A stretch of DNA of 52,600 nucleotides from Dethiobacter sp. (lineage in GTDB: Bacteria; Bacillota; Dethiobacteria; DTU022; UBA8154): positions 1 through 52,600 of the forward strand of contig QZJM01000072.1 of NCBI GenBank assembly GCA_003605065.1, in the 5' to 3' direction. The notes under the pieces were generated by a model, which saw only the letters and a program-made list of their open reading frames with translations, did not search any database and was not told where the DNA came from. The translations under genes were made by a program, and so were the position numbers. Positions 1 to 6,268 of the stretch are shown here, one piece after another (position 1 is the stretch's first letter; each line of letters begins with the position of its first letter).

Positions 1-1646
1 CAGACCCTTGCCGGGCAGTGCTTCTCTTTGATATGTGCCAGATACTCTTTACGAAAATGCCTTAAAGTGCTGAGAACAGGGTTGGGCGCGGATCTACCGA
101 GACCGCACAGTGAGGCGTTTTTGATCAAAATGGCAAGGCTCTCCAGCCGTCCTAAATCTTCTTCTTCTCCCTGGCCTGAGGTGATCTTCTCCAGGATTTC
201 CAGCATCCTTTTGGAGCCAATACGGCAGGTAGTACACTTGCCGCAGGATTCCTGGCGGTTAAAGTCACTAAAATAGCGGGCCACATCAACCATGCAGGTG
301 TTCTCGTCCATGACAATCAGCCCCCCGGAGCCAATCATGCTGCCCACTGCTCTTAAAGAATCGTAGTCCAAGGGCAAATCCAGATGGTCAGCCGTAAGAC
401 ACCCTCCGGAAGGTCCTCCCGTTTGAGCGGCTTTAAATTTTTTGTTATCGGGTATGCCCCCGGCAATATCAAAGATAATTTCCCGTAAAGTTGTACCCAT
501 AGGTACTTCCACCAACCCGGTATGCCGCACCTTGCCGGCAATGGCAAAAACCTTGGTGCCTTTACTTTTTTCAGTGCCGATTTTGGCGAACCAGTCACCC
601 CCGTTTAAAATAATGGGGGGGATATTGGCCAGAGTCTCCACATTATTAATAACTGTAGGATGGCCCCATACACCTTTTTGGACAGGGAAAGGCGGGCGCG
701 GATTAGGGTCACCCCTGGTCCCTTCCACGGAAGTAATGAGCGCTGTTTCTTCGCCGCAGACGAAGGCACCGGCACCGACCCGGATTTCTAGATCGAAGCT
801 AAATCCCTGTTCCAGAATATTATCCCCCAGCAAACGCGCCTCGCGGGCCTCGCCGATGGCCGCTTCCAGCCTGTGGACCGCCAGGGGATACTCGGCACGT
901 ACATAGATGTATCCCTGTTTCGCACCCACCGCATAACCGGACAGGATCAGGCCTTCCAGGACGCTGTGGGGGTCACCTTCCATGATGCTGCGGTCCATGA
1001 AGGCTCCCGGATCACCTTCGTCGCCGTTACAGATCACATATTTTTTCGAACCGGGCGTCTCCCGGGCAGTCTGCCACTTTCTCCCTGTGGGAAATCCACC
1101 GCCCCCCCGTCCCCTTAACCCGGAACGGGTTACCTCCTCAATGACTTTATCCGGGGTTAATTCGGTTAAAGCTTTAGCCAAAGCTGCATAACCTTGGTTG
1201 CTCATATAGGAATTGATATCAGGAGGGATAACCCCGCAATTTCTCAAAACCAGGCGCTTCTGTTTTTTATAAAAGGGCATATCTTCTCTGCGGTGCTGTA
1301 TTTCATTGGAATCGTCATCCCTGTGCAGCAGGTGCTCGAGAAGCCTGCCGCCCAGGACATGTTCCTCGATAATATCCCGTGCATTTTCAGGTTTCAGCCG
1401 GCGGTAAACCACCCCTTCGGGGTAGATAATGAGCGAAGGACCCAGCTTGCAATTGCCGATACAACCAGTCTCCAGGACTTTTACCTTCCCTTCAAGGTTA
1501 TGCTCGTGCAGCTCACCTAATATTGCTTCTTTTACCTGCCGGCAGCGCAGTGATAGGCAGGGCACTCCCCCGCAAAGCAGGATATGCCTTTCTTCGGGTT
1601 CAATTTTTGCCACCCGTTCTTCTAAGTCGTCCATCAGCTTATTCAT
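1..1646 (-). CDS. nuoF: NADH-binding subunit, NuoF/HydB family (3' end cut by window edge)
   Basis: The reading frame is open from an ATG at 1646 to the first base of the window, so about 548 residues are visible and the C-terminus is missing. The N-terminus has a thioredoxin-like [2Fe-2S] segment with cysteines in LLCGGVPC and GCIGNCKLGP. The FMN/NADH domain follows, with GLRGRGGGGFPTGRKW, NGDEGDPGAFMDR and GAGAFVCGEETALI. The [4Fe-4S] motif ESCGKCTTCRIGSKR is near residue 470. NuoF-family proteins oxidise NADH in electron-bifurcating [FeFe] hydrogenases, NADH-linked formate dehydrogenases and complex I; the extra N-terminal [2Fe-2S] region favours the first two. The start at 1646 lies 9 nt from GGAGG; an in-frame ATG at 1652 is only 3 nt from it. 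The gene overlaps the end of nuoE by 8 nt, which implies one operon. Which complex it serves depends on the genes beyond the window. Confidence 0.93.
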   Translation of the reverse strand, partial: MNKLMDDLEERVAKIEPEERHILLCGGVPCLSLRCRQVKEAILGELHEHNLEGKVKVLETGCIGNCKLGPSLIIYPEGVVYRRLKPENARDIIEEHVLGGRLLEHLLHRDDDSNEIQHRREDMPFYKKQKRLVLRNCGVIPPDINSYMSNQGYAALAKALTELTPDKVIEEVTRSGLRGRGGGGFPTGRKWQTARETPGSKKYVICNGDEGDPGAFMDRSIMEGDPHSVLEGLILSGYAVGAKQGYIYVRAEYPLAVHRLEAAIGEAREARLLGDNILEQGFSFDLEIRVGAGAFVCGEETALITSVEGTRGDPNPRPPFPVQKGVWGHPTVINNVETLANIPPIILNGGDWFAKIGTEKSKGTKVFAIAGKVRHTGLVEVPMGTTLREIIFDIAGGIPDNKKFKAAQTGGPSGGCLTADHLDLPLDYDSLRAVGSMIGSGGLIVMDENTCMVDVARYFSDFNRQESCGKCTTCRIGSKRMLEILEKITSGQGEEEDLGRLESLAILIKNASLCGLGRSAPNPVLSTLRHFRKEYLAHIKEKHCPARV

Positions 1647-2124
1647 GGTCATGCTCCTCCAAAAGCTGCTGCAGGCGCTCAAGAGTCATCTCTCCATATA
1701 ATTCATCCCCGATTTTAACTACCGGAGCGGCACTGCAAGCGCCTACACAGTTCGTGGTTGATACGCTGAACTTACCGTCCTCAGTGACCCCACCTGGTTT
1801 AAGAGACAAGTCTTCCTCCAGGTATTCAAGAAGATTTTTCATCCCTTTAACGTAGCAGGCTGTCCCACTGCAGATTTCTAAGTGGCACCGGCCGGACGTC
1901 TGGGTTTTAAAGAGCGAATAGAAGCTGACCACACTGTAGACCTCGCTTAAGGGCACATCCAGTTCATAAGCGATATGGATCAGGAGTTCGCGGGGCAGGT
2001 AGCCGTAAATCTCCTGGGCCTCCTGGAGGGCTTTAATCAAGACGCCCGCGCGCCCTTTATATTTTTCCAAAACACTGTCCAGTTCCTGGTAATTCTCTTT
2101 TTTTTCAACTGCGGTCTTCTCCAT
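1639..2124 (-). CDS. nuoE: [2Fe-2S] subunit, NuoE/HydC family
   Basis: The protein has 161 residues, normal for the family. It has a helical N-terminal domain (EVYSVVSFYSLF is typical) and a thioredoxin-like C-terminal domain with four cysteines in the NuoE pattern: CSGTAC (C-x4-C) and CVGAC (C-x3-C), which bind one [2Fe-2S] cluster. It passes electrons from the NuoF flavin to the rest of a soluble hydrogenase or dehydrogenase complex. The start is preceded by GGAGG with a 5-nt spacer. It overlaps nuoF by 8 nt, so the two are co-translated. No membrane complex I subunits are visible here, so I infer a soluble bifurcating hydrogenase or formate dehydrogenase module rather than respiratory complex I. 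Confidence 0.93.
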   Translation of the reverse strand: MEKTAVEKKENYQELDSVLEKYKGRAGVLIKALQEAQEIYGYLPRELLIHIAYELDVPLSEVYSVVSFYSLFKTQTSGRCHLEICSGTACYVKGMKNLLEYLEEDLSLKPGGVTEDGKFSVSTTNCVGACSAAPVVKIGDELYGEMTLERLQQLLEEHDHE

Positions 2125-2151
2125 AAATGCCTCCGTAACTACTCGAATAAT

Positions 2152-2180
2152 ATATTAAAAGTGTGCCTCTCTAGTAACAA
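2152..2180 (-). promoter_or_regulatory. Probable promoter of nuoE-nuoF
   Basis: On the minus strand TTGTTA (2180-2175) and TAATAT (2157-2152) are separated by 17 nt and lie upstream of the nuoE ribosome binding site. Both hexamers differ from the sigma-A consensus by two bases, so this is a reasonable but unproven promoter. Confidence 0.4.
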
Positions 2181-2301
2181 ATAATACATAAATGCGGCTG
2201 TCGTATGCTATTTTTTTAATAACTTGCCTATTTCCTTCATATACTTTCTTATAATGATATATTTTTTTACTTGTAACTTCAGTTGGAAGGAGGTATTCAT
2301 T

Positions 2302-2805
2302 TTGCGGGTAAATATAAATTTTCTGACCCGTACTGCACTTTTTCTGGCGCTGACTCTGGCACTACAGGGATTTCGTCTGCCACCCTTTTTAACAGGCCCC
2401 TCGGTAAACTTTTTACTGGCCCTGGCCACACTTTGGGTAGGGATAGCCAGCGGGGTAATTATTGGGCTTCTTACTCCCTGGGCCGCCCTGCTTCTGGGCA
2501 TTCTACCTGCTCCCCTGGCGCCCGGCATACCTTTTATTATGATTGGCAATGCCTTTTATACATTTTTTATTGGTTTTCTTTACCATTATATACCTACCAG
2601 GGCCGGCCAGATAGCAGGAGTAGCAGCGGGTGCAACAGCAAAGTTCATCATAATTGCCGGTGCGGCATCCTATATCTTAACCCTGCCGTCCCCCCTCACA
2701 GGAGTTTTGCTTTTGCCCCAGTTCTATAACGCCCTGATTGGTGGCCTGCTGGCAGTAGTATTTATCAGTGTCTCCGAGCCCTTAAAGCTTAAAGGGCCGG
2801 CCTGA
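2302..2805 (+). CDS. Small integral membrane protein, probable ECF transporter S component
   Basis: From the TTG at 2302 the product has 167 residues and is almost wholly hydrophobic, with about five or six membrane segments. The N-terminal segment FLTRTALFLALTLALQGF followed by a PPFLTGPSVNFLLALATLWVG loop resembles the S (substrate-binding) subunits of energy-coupling factor vitamin transporters. I cannot assign a substrate. An upstream ATG at 2224 would add 26 residues but has no ribosome binding site, whereas GGAAGGAGG (2285-2293) is 8 nt from the TTG, so I chose the TTG. It is divergent from nuoE and stands alone. A function beyond 'ECF S-like' is not supported by the sequence alone. Confidence 0.65.
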   Translation: MRVNINFLTRTALFLALTLALQGFRLPPFLTGPSVNFLLALATLWVGIASGVIIGLLTPWAALLLGILPAPLAPGIPFIMIGNAFYTFFIGFLYHYIPTRAGQIAGVAAGATAKFIIIAGAASYILTLPSPLTGVLLLPQFYNALIGGLLAVVFISVSEPLKLKGPA

Positions 2806-2819
2806 AATAACCCATCCTT

Positions 2820-2985
2820 TGACGCGGGAATCCCCTTCAGAGCATCGCGGTAGATAACCTAACGGCGTTATCCAGGGACTTCCCGCCAGCGCTGTGCTCA
2901 TTGATAAGCTCGTTGATGTATTTTAGAAGTCTGCCCGGCGAAGTCGACGAACATCTTCTCCCGGCTTTGTACAGAATATTTTAAT
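2820..2985 (-). pseudogene. Decayed fragment of an IS21-type (IstA) transposase
   Basis: Read on the minus strand, about 2966-2905 encodes SREKMFVDFAGQT, which matches the conserved DDE-domain segment of IS21 IstA transposases (typically ...MFVDFAG.T). The frame then breaks. Another frame continues with LLKYINELINEHSAGG and ends at a stop near 2838. There is no start codon and no second catalytic residue region, and IstB is absent. The stretch is more G+C rich than the DNA on either side. I regard it as a dead remnant of an insertion sequence. The assignment rests on one motif. Confidence 0.45.
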
Positions 2986-3001
2986 GGCATTCAAAAAGTG
3001 G

Positions 3002-3007
3002 TATAAT
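3002..3007 (+). promoter_or_regulatory. Possible -10 element for the YaiI/YqxD gene
   Basis: TATAAT is located 90 nt upstream of the start. The -35 position has only a poor match, so this is tentative. Confidence 0.3.
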
Positions 3008-3097
3008 TAGTGTAATAAGGCGTAGTATGTGAGATAGTGAATCCTTCCAGCGAAAAAGGTAAAAGTATTTATCGGAATACATTAAGGGAGAAGATCT

Positions 3098-3571
3098 TTG
3101 AAGATTATAGTGGATGCTGATGCCTGCCCCAAAACAGTTTTGCAAATATGCCTAAGGATTGGCCATAAATTTGATGTAGCGGTTTGGACAATAGCCAGTT
3201 TTAACCATAACATAAAGTCGGATTATCATGTCATAGTAGGCAATGCTGCCCAGGAAGCCGATCTAAAAATCTTAAACATAGCTCAAAAAGATGATGTTAT
3301 TGTCACACAGGATTGGGGGCTGGCAGCTATGGTTATGGGCAAGCAAGCGAAATGCCTAAGCCCTGATGGAAGGGAGTACCGACATGACAACATGGAGTTT
3401 ATGTTGGAAGAACGAGAGATAAAAGCCAAATATCGTCGCAGTGGAGGTAGAACCAAAGGTCCTAAAAAACGTACAGGGGAAGATGATCGAAATTTTGAAG
3501 CCGGCATTGAAATGATTTTGAACCAGATAAGAGGTATCGGTATCCCCCACAGCCAGCAATATAATAAATAG
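3098..3571 (+). CDS. YaiI/YqxD family (DUF188) PIN-like protein
   Basis: The product has 157 residues. It opens with [14 protein letters not shown] and contains [13 protein letters not shown], then the R-rich [18 protein letters not shown] segment; all are family hallmarks. DUF188 proteins have a PIN-like nuclease fold with clustered acidic residues (D6, D8 and the TQD region), but no biochemical role is established. The start is a TTG with AAGGGAG 7 nt upstream. The length is usual for the family. The gene sits alone between an IS remnant and a tRNA region, and the flanking scars suggest that it lies on the edge of a rearranged segment. Confidence 0.9.
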   Translation: MKIIVDADACPKTVLQICLRIGHKFDVAVWTIASFNHNIKSDYHVIVGNAAQEADLKILNIAQKDDVIVTQDWGLAAMVMGKQAKCLSPDGREYRHDNMEFMLEEREIKAKYRRSGGRTKGPKKRTGEDDRNFEAGIEMILNQIRGIGIPHSQQYNK

Positions 3572-3610
3572 CTGATAGGAATAACTAAAAATTTAATCAT
3601 AAACCTTTAA

Positions 3611-3644
3611 AAACTCCGGAGCAAGTCCCCGGAGCTTCGATTTT
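3611..3644. terminator. Hairpin terminator after the YaiI/YqxD gene
   Basis: CTCCGG at 3614-3619 pairs with CCGGAG at 3629-3634. A run of five U follows on the minus strand and a weaker run on the plus strand, so it may work in both directions. Confidence 0.55.
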
Positions 3645-3666
3645 GGCGGAAAGAGTGGGATTCGAA
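3644..3666 (-). pseudogene. Detached 3' end of a tRNA-Ser gene
   Basis: Minus-strand TCGAATCCCAC and CTCTTTCCGCCA reproduce the 3' half of the T-arm, the acceptor strand, discriminator G and CCA of the serine tRNAs in this window, with one change in the acceptor strand. No 5' part exists. Its T-loop (TTCGAATC) matches tRNA-Ser(GCT) and tRNA-Ser(TGA) rather than the nearby tRNA-Ser(CGA), which has TTCAAATC. Such orphan 3' ends are typical of attachment-site scars or tRNA cluster deletions. Confidence 0.7.
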
Positions 3667-3790
3667 AAAGACAAAGAACTTTTCTTTTGGGAAAAATTTT
3701 TAAAAAAGTATTTACCCTATTTTTACATAAATATTTTCATTTTATGATAACGAAAATGAAAAGGCAATCATTGAAGGTATATGAAACCAT

Positions 3791-3840
3791 AATAAGGGGG
3801 TCACATTAAAAATTTGTGAACCCCTTATTTTCATATTTTT
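3791..3840 (-). terminator. Terminator downstream of tRNA-Ser(CGA)
   Basis: AATAAGGGG.TCACA pairs with TGTGA.CCCCTTATT (about 15 bp, 9-nt loop). It lies directly past the CCA end of the tRNA on the minus strand. Confidence 0.6.
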
Positions 3841-3934
3841 GGCGGAGAGAGTGGGATTTGAACCCACGAAACGGCTCATCACCGTTTACTCGATTTCGAG
3901 TCGAGCGCCTTCAACCGGACTCGGCCATCTCTCC
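3840..3934 (-). tRNA. tRNA-Ser (anticodon CGA)
   Basis: The minus strand folds as a class II tRNA: acceptor GGAGAGA/TCTCTCC, anticodon stem CTCGA/TCGAG with loop CTCGAAA (anticodon CGA, reading UCG), a long variable arm, a T-loop TTCAAATC, discriminator G, and an encoded CCA. It stands alone, with its own promoter and terminator. Confidence 0.95.
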
Positions 3935-3945
3935 ATGCTGTTCTA

Positions 3946-3974
3946 TTTATAAGAAAAAATAAACTGCAAGGCAA
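3946..3974 (-). promoter_or_regulatory. Probable promoter of tRNA-Ser(CGA)
   Basis: On the minus strand TTGCCT (3974-3969) and TATAAA (3951-3946) are 17 nt apart, just upstream of the tRNA 5' end at 3934. Confidence 0.5.
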
Positions 3975-4167
3975 ATTATACAACAGCGAAGAATTTTTGT
4001 AAAGCAGATAAACAGTGACAGAAATTACGCTATGGCAGCACTTCTGATTAGATTACAACGGCGCAAATCTTATTATTTATTTGAAATTGACATATAAAGC
4101 AGCACCTTTTTCCTGTATACAGCCTTGAAGTACTTTAAGCTAACAACATTTAAGATGCGCTGTATCT

Positions 4168-4599
4168 TTAATCTGAAATAAGGGATGGTAACTCCTGCAA
4201 AAAATCCCCCGGTGTGCCAACCGAAAAATCAACTTTACCCTTCCAGTCTTTTAAAAAATGCCTGTCCAGGCTTAACAACCAGTCTACCCTACCTGTCATA
4301 GCCGCCGCCATTATGGGGGCATCCTTTTCGTTAATTAACGAGTTGGCAAACTTCAAATCATTATCAGCAGGATCAAATATTTTAAATGGTAATGTTTTAA
4401 AAAGAGTGTAAAATTGTTTAACACATCCGGGCATCTTTTTCTGAACGTTCCGTAATACTTCATTAACTACTTCCCCGGAAATATAGGGAATAATAATACC
4501 AAGTTCAGCAAGAGCGAGCACCTCATACGAACCACCACTCCTGGATGCCAGACCGGCAATAATAACGCTGCTGTCAAGGAATACCTTAATCTGTTTCAT
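4168..4599 (-). CDS. PIN-domain toxin (VapC-like)
   Basis: The product has 143 residues with a PIN-domain layout. The first acidic residue is in VFLDSSVIIAGL near the N-terminus, the middle acidic residue is in NEVLR, and the pair is in EKDAPIMAAAMTGRVDWLLSLDRHFL. PIN toxins are Mg-dependent RNases that are held inactive by a partner antitoxin. The gene overlaps the upstream AbrB-like gene by 14 nt, the usual antitoxin-first arrangement. Function is inferred from fold and context; the cleaved RNA is unknown. Confidence 0.85.
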   Translation of the reverse strand: MKQIKVFLDSSVIIAGLASRSGGSYEVLALAELGIIIPYISGEVVNEVLRNVQKKMPGCVKQFYTLFKTLPFKIFDPADNDLKFANSLINEKDAPIMAAAMTGRVDWLLSLDRHFLKDWKGKVDFSVGTPGDFLQELPSLISD

Positions 4600-4882
4600 A
4601 TTCGTGGCTTCCTTCTCTCAATCCATCCAAAAGCCCCTTTAGGTCTATCTCGCTCTTTTCCATCTCTTCACGTACAGAAGAAGCAAGTTCTTTCAACAGC
4701 ATCTTTTCCGGAGTAGCCACAATTGCCCTACCTGCCTGAAACACCTCTAGAATCATATCTTCTTTGATTCCCAAACTTTCCCTCATGTCAGCCGGAATGG
4801 TAAACTGCCCTTTACTCCAAACACGTACTTTCTTAATTATAGAAGGATTCACTCGACGTCGCACAAGCTTTTTCTCAGACAT
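4586..4882 (-). CDS. AbrB/SpoVT-fold antitoxin
   Basis: The product has 98 residues from the ATG at 4882, which has GGTGG 9 nt upstream; a longer frame to 4951 has no ribosome binding site. Residues about 15-60 form a swapped-hairpin AbrB domain (KVRVWSKGQFTIPADMRESLGIKEDMILEV), and an acidic C-terminal tail probably wraps the toxin. It is expected to bind its own promoter DNA and to neutralise the PIN protein encoded 14 nt inside its 3' end. The pair has a near-consensus promoter. Confidence 0.88.
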   Translation of the reverse strand: MSEKKLVRRRVNPSIIKKVRVWSKGQFTIPADMRESLGIKEDMILEVFQAGRAIVATPEKMLLKELASSVREEMEKSEIDLKGLLDGLREGSHEYETD

Positions 4883-4912
4883 TCCGACATTCCACCTTTC
4901 AGCCTTTTTTAT

Positions 4913-4941
4913 ATTATACGTCCAAAAAGTAAATTTTGCAA
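4913..4941 (-). promoter_or_regulatory. Promoter of the AbrB/PIN operon
   Basis: On the minus strand TTGCAA (4941-4936), a 17-nt spacer and TATAAT (4918-4913) lie 31 nt upstream of the antitoxin start. A strong promoter placed so close to the gene is usual for autoregulated toxin-antitoxin pairs. Confidence 0.65.
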
Positions 4942-4969
4942 CGTCCTGCAATCAAGTGCAAAAAAAGCT

Positions 4970-5006
4970 AAAGGGTTTCTTTCCCAATAGGAGAAACCCT
5001 TTTTTA
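4970..5006 (-). terminator. Terminator between tadA and the toxin-antitoxin operon
   Basis: AAGGGTTTCT and AGAAACCCTT pair around a short loop. U-runs follow on both strands. It lies downstream of tadA on the minus strand, so it probably ends the cbpA-cbpM-ferredoxin-tadA transcript. Confidence 0.6.
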
Positions 5007-5019
5007 TGGAGAGAAATTT

Positions 5020-5181
5020 CCACTTATAAAACTTCTTATCAAAATTGGGCCTATAACTTGTGCTATAGCATTTGCAATATTCATTTACTTTACTGCAGGA
5101 ACAAACAAGGTTTTGGCCTCAGTGTTGATAAGTGCGCCTTTTTTGATATCTGGTGTTCTATTCCTTATAGCTATATTATAA
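5020..5181 (+). pseudogene. Remnant of a small two-helix membrane protein gene
   Basis: A frame running to a stop at 5179-5181 encodes about 53 residues with two clear membrane helices (LIKIGPITCAIAFAIFIYF and VLISAPFLISGVLFLIAIL) joined by TAGTNKV. It has no ATG, GTG or TTG start and no ribosome binding site, and the upstream part runs into the terminator hairpin. This looks like the 3' end of a gene whose 5' end was lost. Family unknown. It could also be a functional protein with a non-standard start, but I see no support for that. Confidence 0.35.
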
Positions 5182-5183
5182 AT

Positions 5184-5642
5184 TTATTCCCGGCGTTCTT
5201 TAAAAAAATCCTGCAGTAGAGCGGCGCATCTTTCCCCAAGAACCCCTTCTTCAACTTCCAGGCGGTGATTCAATCTCCCGTCCCGGGGGATGTTATAAAG
5301 AGATCCGCATGCTCCTCCCTTGGGGTCCCGCGTTCCAAAAACCAGGCGTGAGACACGGGCCTGGACCAGGGCTCCGGCACACATGGGGCAGGGTTCCAGC
5401 GTTACATAGAGTGTAGTTCCCAGAAGACGCCAGCCCCCCAGCAGCTGACCTGCCTCCCGCAGTACCAGGATTTCCGCATGGGCTGTTGCATCTTTCAGCT
5501 CCTCACGGCGGTTATGATTCTGAGCCAGGATCTCCCCATTCTTCACCAGGACAGCTCCGATGGGGACCTCTCCCCGGCTAAAAGCCTCTTTGGCCAACTG
5601 CAGGGCCAGCTCCATATAGTGCTCATCTTTATTCCCTAACAT
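5184..5642 (-). CDS. tadA: tRNA adenosine(34) deaminase
   Basis: TadA converts A34 to inosine in tRNA-Arg(ACG), a tRNA that is encoded at 9491 in this window. The product has 152 residues from the ATG at 5642. The zinc site is complete: H55-A-E57 in TAHAEILVL and P84-C-P-M-C88. A longer frame to 5726 overlaps the ferredoxin gene and lacks a start signal. AGGGAG lies about 11 nt from the chosen ATG. The gene is 23 nt downstream of a small ferredoxin gene and ends a minus-strand operon with cbpA and cbpM. Confidence 0.93.
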   Translation of the reverse strand: MLGNKDEHYMELALQLAKEAFSRGEVPIGAVLVKNGEILAQNHNRREELKDATAHAEILVLREAGQLLGGWRLLGTTLYVTLEPCPMCAGALVQARVSRLVFGTRDPKGGACGSLYNIPRDGRLNHRLEVEEGVLGERCAALLQDFFKERRE

Positions 5643-5665
5643 ATCAAGAACCGCTCCCTTAACTT

Positions 5666-5857
5666 CTAAACCAGAAAAATTGCCTTGTACGGGCAACCTT
5701 TTAAACAGGCACCGCAACCGTTGCAACCATTATCAACATAAGGGGTCCCCTCTTCTTTCTGCGGAAAAGACTTTGTGGGGCAGCTAGCTATAAGAGGACA
5801 GGGATGGCATTTCCGGCAGTTCTGAAGATCGATAAATGCTCTTTTAATTATTAGCAT
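5666..5857 (-). CDS. Small ferredoxin-like 4Fe-4S protein
   Basis: The product has 63 residues. The C-terminal half has a classic C45-x2-C48-x2-C51-x3-C55-P cluster motif (CNGCGACLKGCP). The N-terminal half has C14, C17, C20 and C26 (CRKCHPCPLIASCP), a wider last gap than the usual C-x2-C-x2-C-x3-CP, so the second cluster may be unusual. The start has GGAG 8 nt upstream. It lies between cbpM and tadA with short gaps, which suggests one transcript. The electron partner is unknown. Confidence 0.8.
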   Translation of the reverse strand: MLIIKRAFIDLQNCRKCHPCPLIASCPTKSFPQKEEGTPYVDNGCNGCGACLKGCPYKAIFLV

Positions 5858-5888
5858 TGCAGGATCTCCTCTCCTCTATCCAAGGCAG

Positions 5889-6185
5889 TTATCCCTTTTT
5901 TAATCTCTTAATTTCTTCCCTTAGCTTCTCTAATTCATCAAGCAACTCCAGAATAATTCCCGCTCCGGCCAGGTTAACTCCCAAAGTCCGGCGCAAACGC
6001 AGGGTTTTATAGATCCGCTGGACCTGGTCTGAACGAATGCCTTTTTCACAAATCTCAATAATACCCACCTCAGCCATTTTTTGCACGAGCTCAGCAGGTA
6101 TATCAAGCTGCTGTAGTTTTACCCAGTCATAATCTTCACCCACAGTGACATCAAAACAGAATACTTCAACCTGGTATTTTTTCAT
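5889..6185 (-). CDS. cbpM: CbpM-like chaperone modulator (MerR-like fold)
   Basis: The product has 98 residues starting MKKYQVEVFCFDV at 6185, with a G-rich ribosome binding site 8 nt upstream; a GTG at 6227 would add 14 residues but lacks one. The middle part (LVQKMAEVGIIEIC...DQVQRIYKTLRLRRTLGVNLAGAGIILELLDELEKLREEI) has the helix-turn-helix-like and coiled-coil layout of CbpM. CbpM binds the J-domain of CbpA and blocks its interaction with DnaK. It lies 83 nt downstream of cbpA on the same strand, which fits that role. Confidence 0.82.
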   Translation of the reverse strand: MKKYQVEVFCFDVTVGEDYDWVKLQQLDIPAELVQKMAEVGIIEICEKGIRSDQVQRIYKTLRLRRTLGVNLAGAGIILELLDELEKLREEIKRLKKG

Positions 6186-6268
6186 TTTTAAAACCCCCGT
6201 TAAAGCCTTAAGTTTAATTACACGCACCCGTAAAAAAGTTTCGGTAATTTATAATTTCCTAAGGACAG

